In this document: positions 9,287 through 16,887 of the stretch, piece by piece
Layout of the letters: each line of letters opens with the position of its first letter
How positions within the stretch are numbered: the first letter of the stretch is position 1
DNA from: Acetatifactor sp.
GTDB taxonomy: Bacteria > Bacillota > Clostridia > Lachnospirales > Lachnospiraceae
Reading direction: 5' to 3'
DNA length: 35,550 nucleotides
Assembly (NCBI GenBank): GCA_022511385.1
Contig: JAFLRN010000023.1
Span: forward strand, 1 to 35,550
The notes under the pieces: generated by a model
Database searches by the model: none
Told to the model about the DNA's origin: nothing
The model's input: only the letters and a program-made list of their open reading frames with translations
Translations under genes and position numbers: made by a program

Positions 9287-11299
9287 ATGAAATTTTTGGA
9301 AACCGCCATATACGCAGTGATGGTGCGCACCTATTTTTACTTTGAAGAGACAGGAAGGTCGAACAGCTTTGAGCATTTTCCCTATCTGAAGACATTGACG
9401 GAGCATTTTACCGATGATGCATTGGAGATATGGGAACGGCATGAGGGAATTCAGGCAGCCCGCTATTTTGAATTGCTTAGGTCCATCGGGGATGGAGAAG
9501 ATGTGGACCCGGTAGTACATACGGCGCTTGACCTCTGTCTGGCGGTCACATGTGTGCCGGAGTTTGCGGTCTATCTGAATTATTATACCGGAAATACCGC
9601 AACCGTTCAGCTTGCGTTTGAACTGGAAGGAAGCGCTTTTCCAACCCACGAGAACATTGTGGACAAGCTACGCAAACTCCAGAAAATTTGCCGGGTCGAC
9701 TGGAAAAAAGTTCCCCTCTCCTGTGCAGCAGTGGAAGCTGATCATCGGCTTTTGTCTCATTTATTTGTGGAGAAAAGTACAGGTGACGGGATGCTGCCAC
9801 CCTCTGTTTTTCGAGATGGAGAATGGTATTTGTGTGAAGAGCCGCTTCATCCCCTGTTTGTTCATCAGGAGTTGGCAGATGAATGTGCGGAATGGCTGGG
9901 TACGAGGAGGTCTCGGAGTGTTCTACAGATTGCAGGTGCCGGGGGCAGGCGATTTCTGGCAAAGCATATTGCACGTCTGTTGGGACAAAACCTGTTTTTG
10001 GTATCCGCAGAGAAGTGCAAGGATTTTTTTACAGAAGCTGCGGGGGATCTGAAAGGGGAACTGATCAGGGAACTGTTCTGGCAAAAGGGCATGTTCTGCC
10101 TGTATGGGCTGCAGGCGGAAATGTTTGACAAATGGCAGGTGACGGAAGAGGCTTTCTGGAAAGAGGTAGTGCAGCCGCTTTTGGATATGGGCCTTCCGGT
10201 TCTCTTGTGCACGGAGGGAAGGTATTCCTTTTATGATAGCAGCATGATAGGGAAGAGGGTGGAGCTAAATCCCCTTACCAGAGAAGAGCGGCAGCAGGTT
10301 TTTGAAGGTTTTGCCGATATGTATGGGCTCCCCATTGATTGTGTGCGCTATTCAGTCCGCTATCGCCTGGCTGCAGAGGAGATAGCCAGGGCGATGGAGC
10401 TGTGGCGGCAGGATGAATCCAGAACAGAGCAGACTTTCGCACGCATTTCCACCCAATTGCTAAGCGGCAGGAGTAAAAAGGCGTTGGGAAGCATTTCCTA
10501 TCCTACCGTGGGTTTTGATGATCTGAAGGTGCCGGATGAAGTGAGAGGAGTTCTGGAGCAGATCTGCTGCAGTGCCATGAATGGTTACAGGATATTTGAG
10601 GAGTGGGGGCTTGGGCAGCAGTACCCTTACGGCCGTGCGGTGACAGTGATGCTCTCCGGGCCGCCAGGAACAGGAAAGACCATGACGGCCCAGGTCATCG
10701 CCTGCGAGCTGGGGCTTCCCCTATACCAGGTGGATCTCTCCAGTGTGATGGATAAATATATTGGTGAGACGGAAAAGCATTTGGAGGATATTTTTTCCTT
10801 TGCTGAGAAAACCAATGTAGTCCTGTTTTTTGACGAGGCGGATGCGCTGTTTGGCAAGCGGGGAGAGGTCACGGAGGGCAGGGACCGTTACGCGAATATG
10901 GAGGTTGCATATATCCTGCAGCGCATAGAGCAGTTTGATGGAATCGTGATACTGTCTACCAACTTTTATAACAACATTGACAAGGCATTTTTGAGAAGGA
11001 TGAAATATGCCATAAAATATCAAATGCCCGATGAGGCCATCCGCCGCAGCATCTGGGAGAGCTGCCTTCCGGCAGAGCAGTTCAGGGAGGAACTAGATAT
11101 AACTTATCTGGCGACACAGTTTGAGTTTACCGGAGGCATGATCAAAAATGTAGTGCTGAAAGCCAGTGTAACGGCGGTCCATAAGGGAGAACGGTTATCC
11201 ATGGAGCATTTGCTGCAGGCAATCCGGGCGGAGTATGGAAAGATGGAGTGGCCGGTTGCAGCAGGAATGTGGGGTGAGTATGGGTATCTGATGATGTAG
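9287..11299 (+). CDS. CIS-associated AAA+ ATPase (Pvc15/Afp15-like)
   Basis: 670 residues from the ATG at 9287, chosen because GGGAG lies 10 bases upstream. The frame also offers a TTG at 9245 (684 residues), but its AGGAA lies almost on top of it. The C-terminal third is a complete AAA+ module: Walker A GPPGTGKT (458-465), Walker B VLFFDEAD (D516, E517), sensor-1 ILSTNF and the Arg pair in FLRRMK. Further upstream, around residues 210-290, an AGAGGRR segment and a FCLYGLQ segment look like the remnants of a first AAA module that has lost its lysine and acidic residues. ATPases of this shape occur in eCIS loci such as Afp and PVC, where they are thought to assist particle assembly or cargo loading. 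It is 17 bases upstream of the DUF4157 effector, so a cargo-related role is plausible. Confidence 0.88.
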   Translation: MKFLETAIYAVMVRTYFYFEETGRSNSFEHFPYLKTLTEHFTDDALEIWERHEGIQAARYFELLRSIGDGEDVDPVVHTALDLCLAVTCVPEFAVYLNYYTGNTATVQLAFELEGSAFPTHENIVDKLRKLQKICRVDWKKVPLSCAAVEADHRLLSHLFVEKSTGDGMLPPSVFRDGEWYLCEEPLHPLFVHQELADECAEWLGTRRSRSVLQIAGAGGRRFLAKHIARLLGQNLFLVSAEKCKDFFTEAAGDLKGELIRELFWQKGMFCLYGLQAEMFDKWQVTEEAFWKEVVQPLLDMGLPVLLCTEGRYSFYDSSMIGKRVELNPLTREERQQVFEGFADMYGLPIDCVRYSVRYRLAAEEIARAMELWRQDESRTEQTFARISTQLLSGRSKKALGSISYPTVGFDDLKVPDEVRGVLEQICCSAMNGYRIFEEWGLGQQYPYGRAVTVMLSGPPGTGKTMTAQVIACELGLPLYQVDLSSVMDKYIGETEKHLEDIFSFAEKTNVVLFFDEADALFGKRGEVTEGRDRYANMEVAYILQRIEQFDGIVILSTNFYNNIDKAFLRRMKYAIKYQMPDEAIRRSIWESCLPAEQFREELDITYLATQFEFTGGMIKNVVLKASVTAVHKGERLSMEHLLQAIRAEYGKMEWPVAAGMWGEYGYLMM

Positions 11300-11316
11300 A
11301 AAAGGGGGAGATTGGT

Positions 11317-12201
11317 ATGGCTGGGATTGTAGAGAGAATAGGGAAGGAAGAAAAAAACGCGGTTTCTGTCACACAAGATGCCAGCCACTTTGCCAGCCGG
11401 GAAAACCATACAGGAATTCCAACCCAGTTAAAGGAGCGCATGGAGCAGAGCACGGGGATGTCCTTTGATGATGTGAGAGTGCACTATAACTCAGCTTTGC
11501 CGGCGAGACTGGACGCCTTGGCTTACACGAAAGGAAACCGGATTGAGATTGGTCCCGGGCAGGAGCGGCATCTGCCCCATGAACTGGGACATATGGTGCA
11601 GCAGAAGCTTGGGGCTGTCCGCGCAAATGCCACACATTCCAGCGGTGAGGCGTTGAACATAGATCCAGAACTGGAGCATCAGGCGGATGAGATCGGGGCG
11701 GGAAAAAGGGTTGAAATTGTCCGGAGAATGGTGAATAATGTTGTTCAGAGGTGCGGAGGAATTACCAAAAGATTTAACAGTGTGCAAGAGATGCAAACAA
11801 CTCTTGGAACTCAGGTTTGTGAACAGAAACCTAAGGGTTCTCCTGATATATCCAAATGGTTTGATAACGGAGGATCATTAGAAATAGACACAGCGAATAA
11901 AACCTGGACATATATTTCCAGCAATGGCGATGCTGTCCCATACATAGATGGGAAGATAGATTTCCCGGTCCGATATTTGCATAGTACTATTCCAGAAGTT
12001 AATATAGGTAGATTTTCTAATAATAGGAATAGCGATAGAGATAGCTGCAAGAAGGTATTAAAGGAGAAATGGAACTATACAGATATTCCTGGTGGTTATG
12101 TTGCTCATCATACTTTTACAAATGGGATTATGCAATTGGTTGACGCAAATATTCACGAAACATTTAAACATTACGGTGGGTTTAGTTTTTTTAATTCATA
12201 G
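11317..12201 (+). CDS. DUF4157 (eCIS-associated) protein with C-terminal HNH/Endo VII-type nuclease toxin domain
   Basis: 294 residues, with GGGGGAG six bases before the ATG. Residues about 25-145 are a typical DUF4157 domain: TGMSFDDVRVHYNS, then the zinc-protease-like HELGH (H88-H92), then a conserved region ending in VVQRCGG. DUF4157 is a marker of eCIS loci and is often fused to toxins. The rest (about 150-294) differs and ends with HH at 264-265, GIMQLVD at 270-276, H280 and KHYGG at 284-288. This matches the signature of the LHH/WHH/AHH nuclease branch of the HNH/Endonuclease VII superfamily, well known as polymorphic-toxin tips. I infer a DNA-cleaving cargo. Base composition drops sharply at the domain junction (31 G/C of 60 at 11461-11520 versus 18 of 60 at 12001-12060), as expected for a swapped toxin tip. 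The next gene is a SUKH-type immunity candidate. Confidence 0.85.
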   Translation: MAGIVERIGKEEKNAVSVTQDASHFASRENHTGIPTQLKERMEQSTGMSFDDVRVHYNSALPARLDALAYTKGNRIEIGPGQERHLPHELGHMVQQKLGAVRANATHSSGEALNIDPELEHQADEIGAGKRVEIVRRMVNNVVQRCGGITKRFNSVQEMQTTLGTQVCEQKPKGSPDISKWFDNGGSLEIDTANKTWTYISSNGDAVPYIDGKIDFPVRYLHSTIPEVNIGRFSNNRNSDRDSCKKVLKEKWNYTDIPGGYVAHHTFTNGIMQLVDANIHETFKHYGGFSFFNS

Positions 12202-12215
12202 GAGGAAGAGTAGAC

Positions 12216-12779
12216 ATGTTAATATCTAAATTTTCTGGCATCAATTTAAAAGATCAAGTTATGGATATGGAAAAAAAATATGAAATCACATTCCCTGATC
12301 CATATAAAGTATTTTTGTGCAAATATAATGGGGGAGATACGCCCAATACGAAATTTAAAATTGGGAAAATATCTTCAGACATACGGGGCTTTTATGGTAT
12401 AGGTGATGTTCGGTACAGCTTGGATTCCATTGATTTGGAAGAATGGCTGAATGTAAAGATTTTTCCAATTGCCTGCGATTCCTTTGGAAATTATATTGTG
12501 ATTGGACTTAGTAAAGACAGTATGGGCAAAATATATTTTTGGGATCATGAAGAAGAGAATCATCTTGTTTATCTTGCCGAAGATATGCAGAGTTTTTTGA
12601 AATCCTGCAAAAGTGAAAAGATCAGCGAGGACGCAACAAAATCAATTGAGGAGCGTGAGGCGGCAATGATCGCAAGAGGAAGAGGAGAATATATTACCGA
12701 CGGTTTGCGGCAGATGTGGCAGGCTGAAATTGATAAATACAGGAATATGGTGCAGGAAAAAGTGATAATAGATTTATAG
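12216..12779 (+). CDS. SUKH/SMI1-KNR4-type immunity protein
   Basis: 187 residues, with AGGAGG 10 bases before the ATG, overlapping the stop of the toxin gene. Residues about 10-130 show the SMI1/KNR4 (SUKH) pattern: MEKKYEITFPDPYKVFLCKY then NGG, a central FYGIGD and later ACDSFGNYIVIGL and IYFWDHE. SUKH proteins are the commonest immunity proteins for nuclease-type polymorphic toxins, binding and blocking the toxin in the producing cell. Gene order (toxin tip then SUKH, 14-base gap) and shared low GC (18 of 60 at 12301-12360) support one imported cassette. The last ~50 residues (REAAMIARGRGEY onward) are helical and not part of the core fold. A cytoplasmic location is expected, since there is no signal peptide. 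Confidence 0.85.
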   Translation: MLISKFSGINLKDQVMDMEKKYEITFPDPYKVFLCKYNGGDTPNTKFKIGKISSDIRGFYGIGDVRYSLDSIDLEEWLNVKIFPIACDSFGNYIVIGLSKDSMGKIYFWDHEEENHLVYLAEDMQSFLKSCKSEKISEDATKSIEEREAAMIARGRGEYITDGLRQMWQAEIDKYRNMVQEKVIIDL

Positions 12780-12799
12780 GAACTTGATACAATGTAGGG

Positions 12800-12838
12800 A
12801 GCACCTGTCTATTTGATATAGGCGGGTGTTCTTTTTTA
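12800..12838 (+). terminator. Rho-independent terminator after the toxin-immunity cassette
   Basis: GCACCTGTCTAT pairs with ATAGGCGGGTGT (12 bp with three G-U pairs) around a short loop, followed by TCTTTTTT. It ends the ATPase-effector-immunity transcription unit and isolates the regulator gene that follows. Confidence 0.8.
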
Positions 12839-12863
12839 TGTTTGAATTTGATTAAGGCCCCAA

Positions 12864-12898
12864 TGTTTATTAAATTGTTTATAGACGGACGTTATAGT
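12864..12898 (+). promoter_or_regulatory. Candidate promoter/operator of the regulator gene, with heptamer direct repeat
   Basis: TGTTTAT occurs twice in direct orientation (12864-12870 and 12876-12882, 12 bases apart), followed 10 bases later by a -10-like TATAGT (12893-12898). There is no good -35. SARP-family activators typically bind heptameric direct repeats just upstream of the -10, so this could be the regulator's own autoregulatory site. The second repeat is part of the TTGTTTATA box also found at 9136 and 14872. Confidence 0.4.
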
Positions 12899-12959
12899 AA
12901 AAGGCAGACTACGGTTATTATAGTAACAATTATTCCACAAAAGATGAGTATGATGGCGT

Positions 12960-14843
12960 ATGAACAGACAAAAGATATTAGTATCAAAAATAACGATACC
13001 GGATATACGAGCGTATTATGAGAAGAGGGGAAAGTTGCTTTCCGAGCTTCAGGCGGCGGAAGGAAAGCTTTTGATACTTGGCGCCACAATCGGATATGGA
13101 AAGACGGTGTTGATGTCTCAGTTTGCCCGGCTGCCAGGACATGTTTGTGCGTGGTATCATTTGGATTTTTTGGACAATGATCTTGCAACCTTTGTTCGAT
13201 ATTTAATCCAGTCTCTGGACAGGGCACTGGGAGATTTTGAACTTGATGAAGAAGTATGCTTTGAGTCAAAATCGAACAATCTCAATAAGCTTAGCAGGAG
13301 GCTGATTTTAAAGCTGGAGGACCGTCTGGAGAATATGAAGGAGCAGAGATTCATGCTGGCTTTGGATAACTTTCAAGTGCTGGTAAATCCCGAGATTTTT
13401 CAACTTCTGGAAGAACTTCTGAACTATATCGGTCATAGGTTTTTACTGGTGGCTGCCACAAGGGGAGCTGTGCCAGATTCCTTTGCGAAATATTTCATGC
13501 GTCATCAGGGAACGATGTTTGGGGCTGATCGGCTGAGTTTTCGGGAAGCGGAGGTCCACAGTATTTTGAACAGAATACTGCATGGAGAAGATGCCGAGCA
13601 ATATGCGGAGATGATATGGAGAAATACGGAAGGGTGGCCCGCTGGTGTCATGCTTGCGGCTCTTTATCTGCGCCGCATAGGTGCCTGTGCTTTGGATGTA
13701 AATTGGGAACGGATTAGCAGGGAATCCTGGGTGCAGAACTATATCACATATGAACTGTATAAAGGCTTATCCTATGATATTCAGCGGTTCCTGCTCAGAA
13801 CCTCCTTTGCGGAGGAGCTGCATCCCAAACTGTGCGATCATATCTGTGGGATACAGAATGCAGACGATATTCTGCAGTATCTTTTGCGGGAAAATCTGTT
13901 TCTCCTGCGCATGACCGGAACAAACGGCGGTTACAGGTATCATCCTGCATTCCGCAGTTTTTTGATCAGCAGAGCGGGTGAAGAACTGAAGAGGAGCATG
14001 TGTGGGAAAATCGCCAATTATTATCTGAAGCTTCGGGATGATGCAAATGCGGCAAAATATGCTGCAATGGCGGACAAAACGGCAAAAAAAGATGGACAGC
14101 AGCTTCTTCAGGTGTCCTGCTTCGGAAAGTTCCGCGTTGTCATTCTGGAGACCGGAAAGGAGATCTCATGGAGAACTCGAAAAGCATTGGAACTCTTTGC
14201 CTATTTGGTGGATCTGGAGGGAAGACCGGTGGAGCGCAGGGTGCTGTTGGAACAATTATGGCCGGACGACGCTCCCGATAATGAGGTGGCTATGCTACAT
14301 AACATGATCTACAGTATTCGCAAGGAATTAAGTTCTCAGCCGGAGCTAAAAAATCTCATTCAATATAAGGGGCGTAAATATTATCTGGATCTTTCACGGA
14401 TCAGTGTGGATCTGGACAGTAAAAAACAAATCTGCGAGCTGACTGAGATGGGAAAGGCCAGGGAGCTTTACGAAAGACGGGACGAGCTGCTGAATCACTG
14501 GGGTGTCTATCTGAGGGAAGTGGACGGTACCTGGTGTATGTCAAGACGGGCCTACTTTGAGCGGACCTATGGAAAGGCCTGCAGCATACTCGCCGATTAT
14601 TGCAGAAAGAAGGGTGACCTTGAGACAGAAGTCGCCTGCTGGAGCGCCTATATGGCTGCGGACCGCTATTCGGAGGAAGCGGTTGCAGGACTGCTGCGCT
14701 GTTATGCAGATCTGGGCGAACGTCATCAGATGCAGTGCGTTTTTGAAACTGCCAAAAGAATTTTTCAGGAGGAGATGGGGATGGAATTGAGTCCGGAAAT
14801 CCTGATGATTTATGAGCAGGGCCTGAAAAAACGAAAAAAGTGA
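12960..14843 (+). CDS. STAND-ATPase/SARP-type transcriptional regulator of the CIS locus
   Basis: 627 residues. The N-terminal half is a MalT-like STAND NTPase: KITIP near the start, Walker A GATIGYGKT (41-49), a Walker B-like FMLALDNFQ, and the sequence NTEGWPAGV typical of this group. From residue 380 the style changes: VSCFGKFRVV and later EISWRTRKALELFAYLV and VLLEQLWPDD are an OmpR/SARP winged-helix DNA-binding domain. The last ~150 residues are a bacterial transcriptional activation (BTAD-like) helical domain. There is no LuxR HTH. The ATG at 12960 is the first possible start, because a stop lies in frame at 12951; the Shine-Dalgarno is poor. Its position between the toxin cassette and the sheath operon makes it the likely ligand- or signal-gated activator of this CIS. 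Confidence 0.85.
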   Translation: MNRQKILVSKITIPDIRAYYEKRGKLLSELQAAEGKLLILGATIGYGKTVLMSQFARLPGHVCAWYHLDFLDNDLATFVRYLIQSLDRALGDFELDEEVCFESKSNNLNKLSRRLILKLEDRLENMKEQRFMLALDNFQVLVNPEIFQLLEELLNYIGHRFLLVAATRGAVPDSFAKYFMRHQGTMFGADRLSFREAEVHSILNRILHGEDAEQYAEMIWRNTEGWPAGVMLAALYLRRIGACALDVNWERISRESWVQNYITYELYKGLSYDIQRFLLRTSFAEELHPKLCDHICGIQNADDILQYLLRENLFLLRMTGTNGGYRYHPAFRSFLISRAGEELKRSMCGKIANYYLKLRDDANAAKYAAMADKTAKKDGQQLLQVSCFGKFRVVILETGKEISWRTRKALELFAYLVDLEGRPVERRVLLEQLWPDDAPDNEVAMLHNMIYSIRKELSSQPELKNLIQYKGRKYYLDLSRISVDLDSKKQICELTEMGKARELYERRDELLNHWGVYLREVDGTWCMSRRAYFERTYGKACSILADYCRKKGDLETEVACWSAYMAADRYSEEAVAGLLRCYADLGERHQMQCVFETAKRIFQEEMGMELSPEILMIYEQGLKKRKK

Positions 14844-14866
14844 ACAGATGAAAATATTTTAAATCT

Positions 14867-14894
14867 TTGATTTGTTTATAAAGCTGTATAGAAT
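14867..14894 (+). promoter_or_regulatory. Candidate promoter of the CIS structural operon
   Basis: TTGATT (14867-14872) and TAGAAT (14889-14894) are separated by 16 bases, a fair vegetative-type promoter. The box TTGTTTATA (14872-14880) lies inside the spacer, directly upstream of the -10, where an activator of the SARP type would bind. Downstream is a leader of more than 100 bases containing a small CAGTG/CACTG hairpin (about 14923-14938) before the sheath start at 15010. Confidence 0.45.
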
Positions 14895-14961
14895 CACCTG
14901 ATAAAGTGTTGCTATAACAAGGCAGTGCCAGTACACTGACACCAAAAACCTTGAAAAAAAG

Positions 14962-14970
14962 AAAGGAGGT
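14962..14970 (+). promoter_or_regulatory. Perfect Shine-Dalgarno with no start codon at normal distance
   Basis: AAAGGAGGT is an excellent anti-16S match, yet the sheath ATG lies 39 bases downstream and no ATG, GTG or TTG occurs at 5-12 bases. The sheath start itself has only a weak AGGA seven bases upstream. It may be a ribosome standby site that boosts sheath translation, or a relic of an older start. Confidence 0.5.
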
Positions 14971-15009
14971 AACTGGTTCCCAAATACAGGAAGGGAATCA
15001 GGAAAATGC

Positions 15010-16752
15010 ATGGCTGAGTATTTATCACCTGGAGTCTATGTGGAAGAGTTTGAATCGGGAGGTAAGCCGATGGAGGGCGTCGGTACCAGCACGGCCGGTT
15101 TCATCGGGCTGGCTGAGAGGGGGCCTGTCCAGGGAATCCCCCAGCTGATCACGAATTTCGCAGACTTCAAAAGAACCTATGGAGGGTATCTGTCAGAGAA
15201 CGAGTTTGGCGAGTATCGCTTTCTGGCATATGCGGTGGAGCATTTCTTCATTAACGGCGGCGCGCGTTGCTTCGTATCCAGAGTAGCGCCTCAGGATGCC
15301 CAATGTGCTGTCGGGTATGCTCCTGACAAGGAGAGCGCTGCAGTGAACTTTGCAGCCAAGAACCCCGGTATCTGGGGGGATGACATCCGTATTGTGGTGA
15401 CGCCCTCAAGCAAGGCAAAGACCCAGATCCTGGAGGTCGTTGATACGACGGACGGGAAGAAGTATCTTGTAAAGAACGGCGCCGGATTCCAACCCGGAGA
15501 CGTGGTAATGTTCTCCGATCAGGAACAGACGGTCTATAACAAGGTAGCAAAAAGTCAGGACAACTTCGTCACCTTTGAGAAGGAGTTCGAGCAGGACGTG
15601 GTAGACAAGAATCTGCTGCCGAAGAAGGTCATTTCCACCTGCGAATTCACGCTGGAAGTGAAATACAGCGATCAAGTGGAGCTGTACGAGAACGTTTCCT
15701 TCAATATCAATGCCACGAACTACATTGAGAAGAAGGTTGCGAAATCGGATTTGATCACAGCCCAGTATGTGGGTGAGGAGTCGGAGGAGCCCAAGGCACC
15801 TTTTGCTTGCTTCCTTGGTGCAGGAGAGGAAAATGCCGCGGTGGCGACCATTTCCTTTTCCGGCGGCAGCAACGGATCGGTTGCAAATATTTCCGCTGCT
15901 GACTTTGTGGGTACCGACAATGGCGCTGGCAGGAGAACGGGCATCCAGTCATTCCTTGACAATGACGTGGTGTCCATCATGGCGGTTCCCGGTGTGACGG
16001 ATCCTAACGTGCAGCTGATGCTGGTGGCGCATTGCGAGAATCTGGCCAGCAGATTTGCGGTTCTGGATATCCCCAGAGATTCCAAAAAAGTGGCTGATGT
16101 GATCGCTCACAGGGATATCTTCGACAGCAATTATGCGGCATTATATCACCCCTGGCTGACGATCTTCGATCCTTTGGACAAGAAGAATATTGCGATCCCG
16201 CCCTCAGGGTCCATGCTGGGTATTTATGCGAGAAGCGATAATACCAGGGGTGTCCATAAAGCGCCTGCCAATGAGGTGGTCCGCGCCTGTGTGGGGCTGG
16301 ATTGCCAGTTCAATAAGGGAGAGCAGGATATCTTAAATCCCAAGGGTGTGAACCTGATCCGTTCATTTCCCGGCCAGGGGATCCGGGTATGGGGAGCGCG
16401 CACCGCTACCAGCAACGGCAGCTGGAAGTATGTCAATGTCCGCAGACTGTTTATCTTTATTGAGGAGTCCATCAAGGCGAATACCAACTGGGCGGTGTTT
16501 GAACCCAACGATGAGGTATTGTGGGTGAGAGTGCAGCGTACCATCAGCGTATTCCTGACCGGTCTGTGGAGAAACGGATCTCTGGCGGGAAGCTCACCGG
16601 AGGAAGCATTTTTTGTCAATATCGGGCGCAATACCATGAGCCAGGATGACATTGACAACGGACGCCTGATCTGTGTGATTGGCGTGGCACCTGTGAAGCC
16701 CGCTGAATTCGTGATCTTCAGAATCTCCCAGAAGACCAGCGAAGCGGAATAG
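15010..16752 (+). CDS. Contractile tail sheath protein
   Basis: 580 residues. The N-terminus MAEYLSPGVYVEEF followed by TSTAGFIGLAERGP is the textbook start of phage and eCIS sheath proteins. The C-terminal part contains GIRVWGARTAT, VNVRRLFIFIEESI and the motif region NIGRNTMSQDDIDNGRL, the conserved sheath C-terminal domain that makes the inter-subunit handshake. The sheath wraps the inner tube and contracts to drive it through a target membrane. Only one sheath gene is present, whereas Afp and PVC carry several. It is the first gene of the long structural operon and is followed by a structured hairpin element before the tube gene. Confidence is very high. Confidence 0.97.
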   Translation: MAEYLSPGVYVEEFESGGKPMEGVGTSTAGFIGLAERGPVQGIPQLITNFADFKRTYGGYLSENEFGEYRFLAYAVEHFFINGGARCFVSRVAPQDAQCAVGYAPDKESAAVNFAAKNPGIWGDDIRIVVTPSSKAKTQILEVVDTTDGKKYLVKNGAGFQPGDVVMFSDQEQTVYNKVAKSQDNFVTFEKEFEQDVVDKNLLPKKVISTCEFTLEVKYSDQVELYENVSFNINATNYIEKKVAKSDLITAQYVGEESEEPKAPFACFLGAGEENAAVATISFSGGSNGSVANISAADFVGTDNGAGRRTGIQSFLDNDVVSIMAVPGVTDPNVQLMLVAHCENLASRFAVLDIPRDSKKVADVIAHRDIFDSNYAALYHPWLTIFDPLDKKNIAIPPSGSMLGIYARSDNTRGVHKAPANEVVRACVGLDCQFNKGEQDILNPKGVNLIRSFPGQGIRVWGARTATSNGSWKYVNVRRLFIFIEESIKANTNWAVFEPNDEVLWVRVQRTISVFLTGLWRNGSLAGSSPEEAFFVNIGRNTMSQDDIDNGRLICVIGVAPVKPAEFVIFRISQKTSEAE

Positions 16753-16760
16753 TGTGAAAA

Positions 16761-16851
16761 GTGTGAAAAGTGTTTCTAAGGCGTCAAAGTACGCCGCCTA
16801 AGAAACACTATGTTTCACACCGAAGAATGCCAAATGCAGGCATTCTTCCGG
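16761..16851 (+). repeat. Structured intergenic element, copy A (nested hairpins plus 3' hairpin)
   Basis: Outer stem GTGTGAAA (16761-16768) pairs with TTTCACAC (16813-16820). Nested inside, AGTGTTTCTAAGGCG (from 16769) pairs with the CGCC...CCTAAGAAACACT arm ending at 16809, leaving an A-A mismatch between the two CTAAG motifs and the loop heptamer AAAGTAC (16786-16792). Then comes a separate perfect hairpin, GAAGAATGCC (16822-16831) with GGCATTCTTC (16839-16848), and CGG. A second copy with the same layout but different outer-stem bases lies at 32923-33029. GTGTGAAAA is also duplicated just after the sheath stop. It fills the gap between sheath and tube genes. Confidence 0.8.
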
Positions 16852-16887
16852 AAAAGTTACTTTATTAAAAGAAAGGAGTAGGAGCAT

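Noticed and set aside
11317..11760. Active zinc protease from the HELGH motif as the main toxin
   Set aside because: HExxH is a shared feature of DUF4157 domains in many cargo proteins and more likely belongs to loading or processing; the variable C-terminal part looks like the toxic portion.
14951..15148. 65-residue frame starting at a TTG before the sheath gene
   Set aside because: The strong AGGAGG lies inside the frame rather than before its start, most of it overlaps the sheath gene in another frame, and the composition is non-protein-like.
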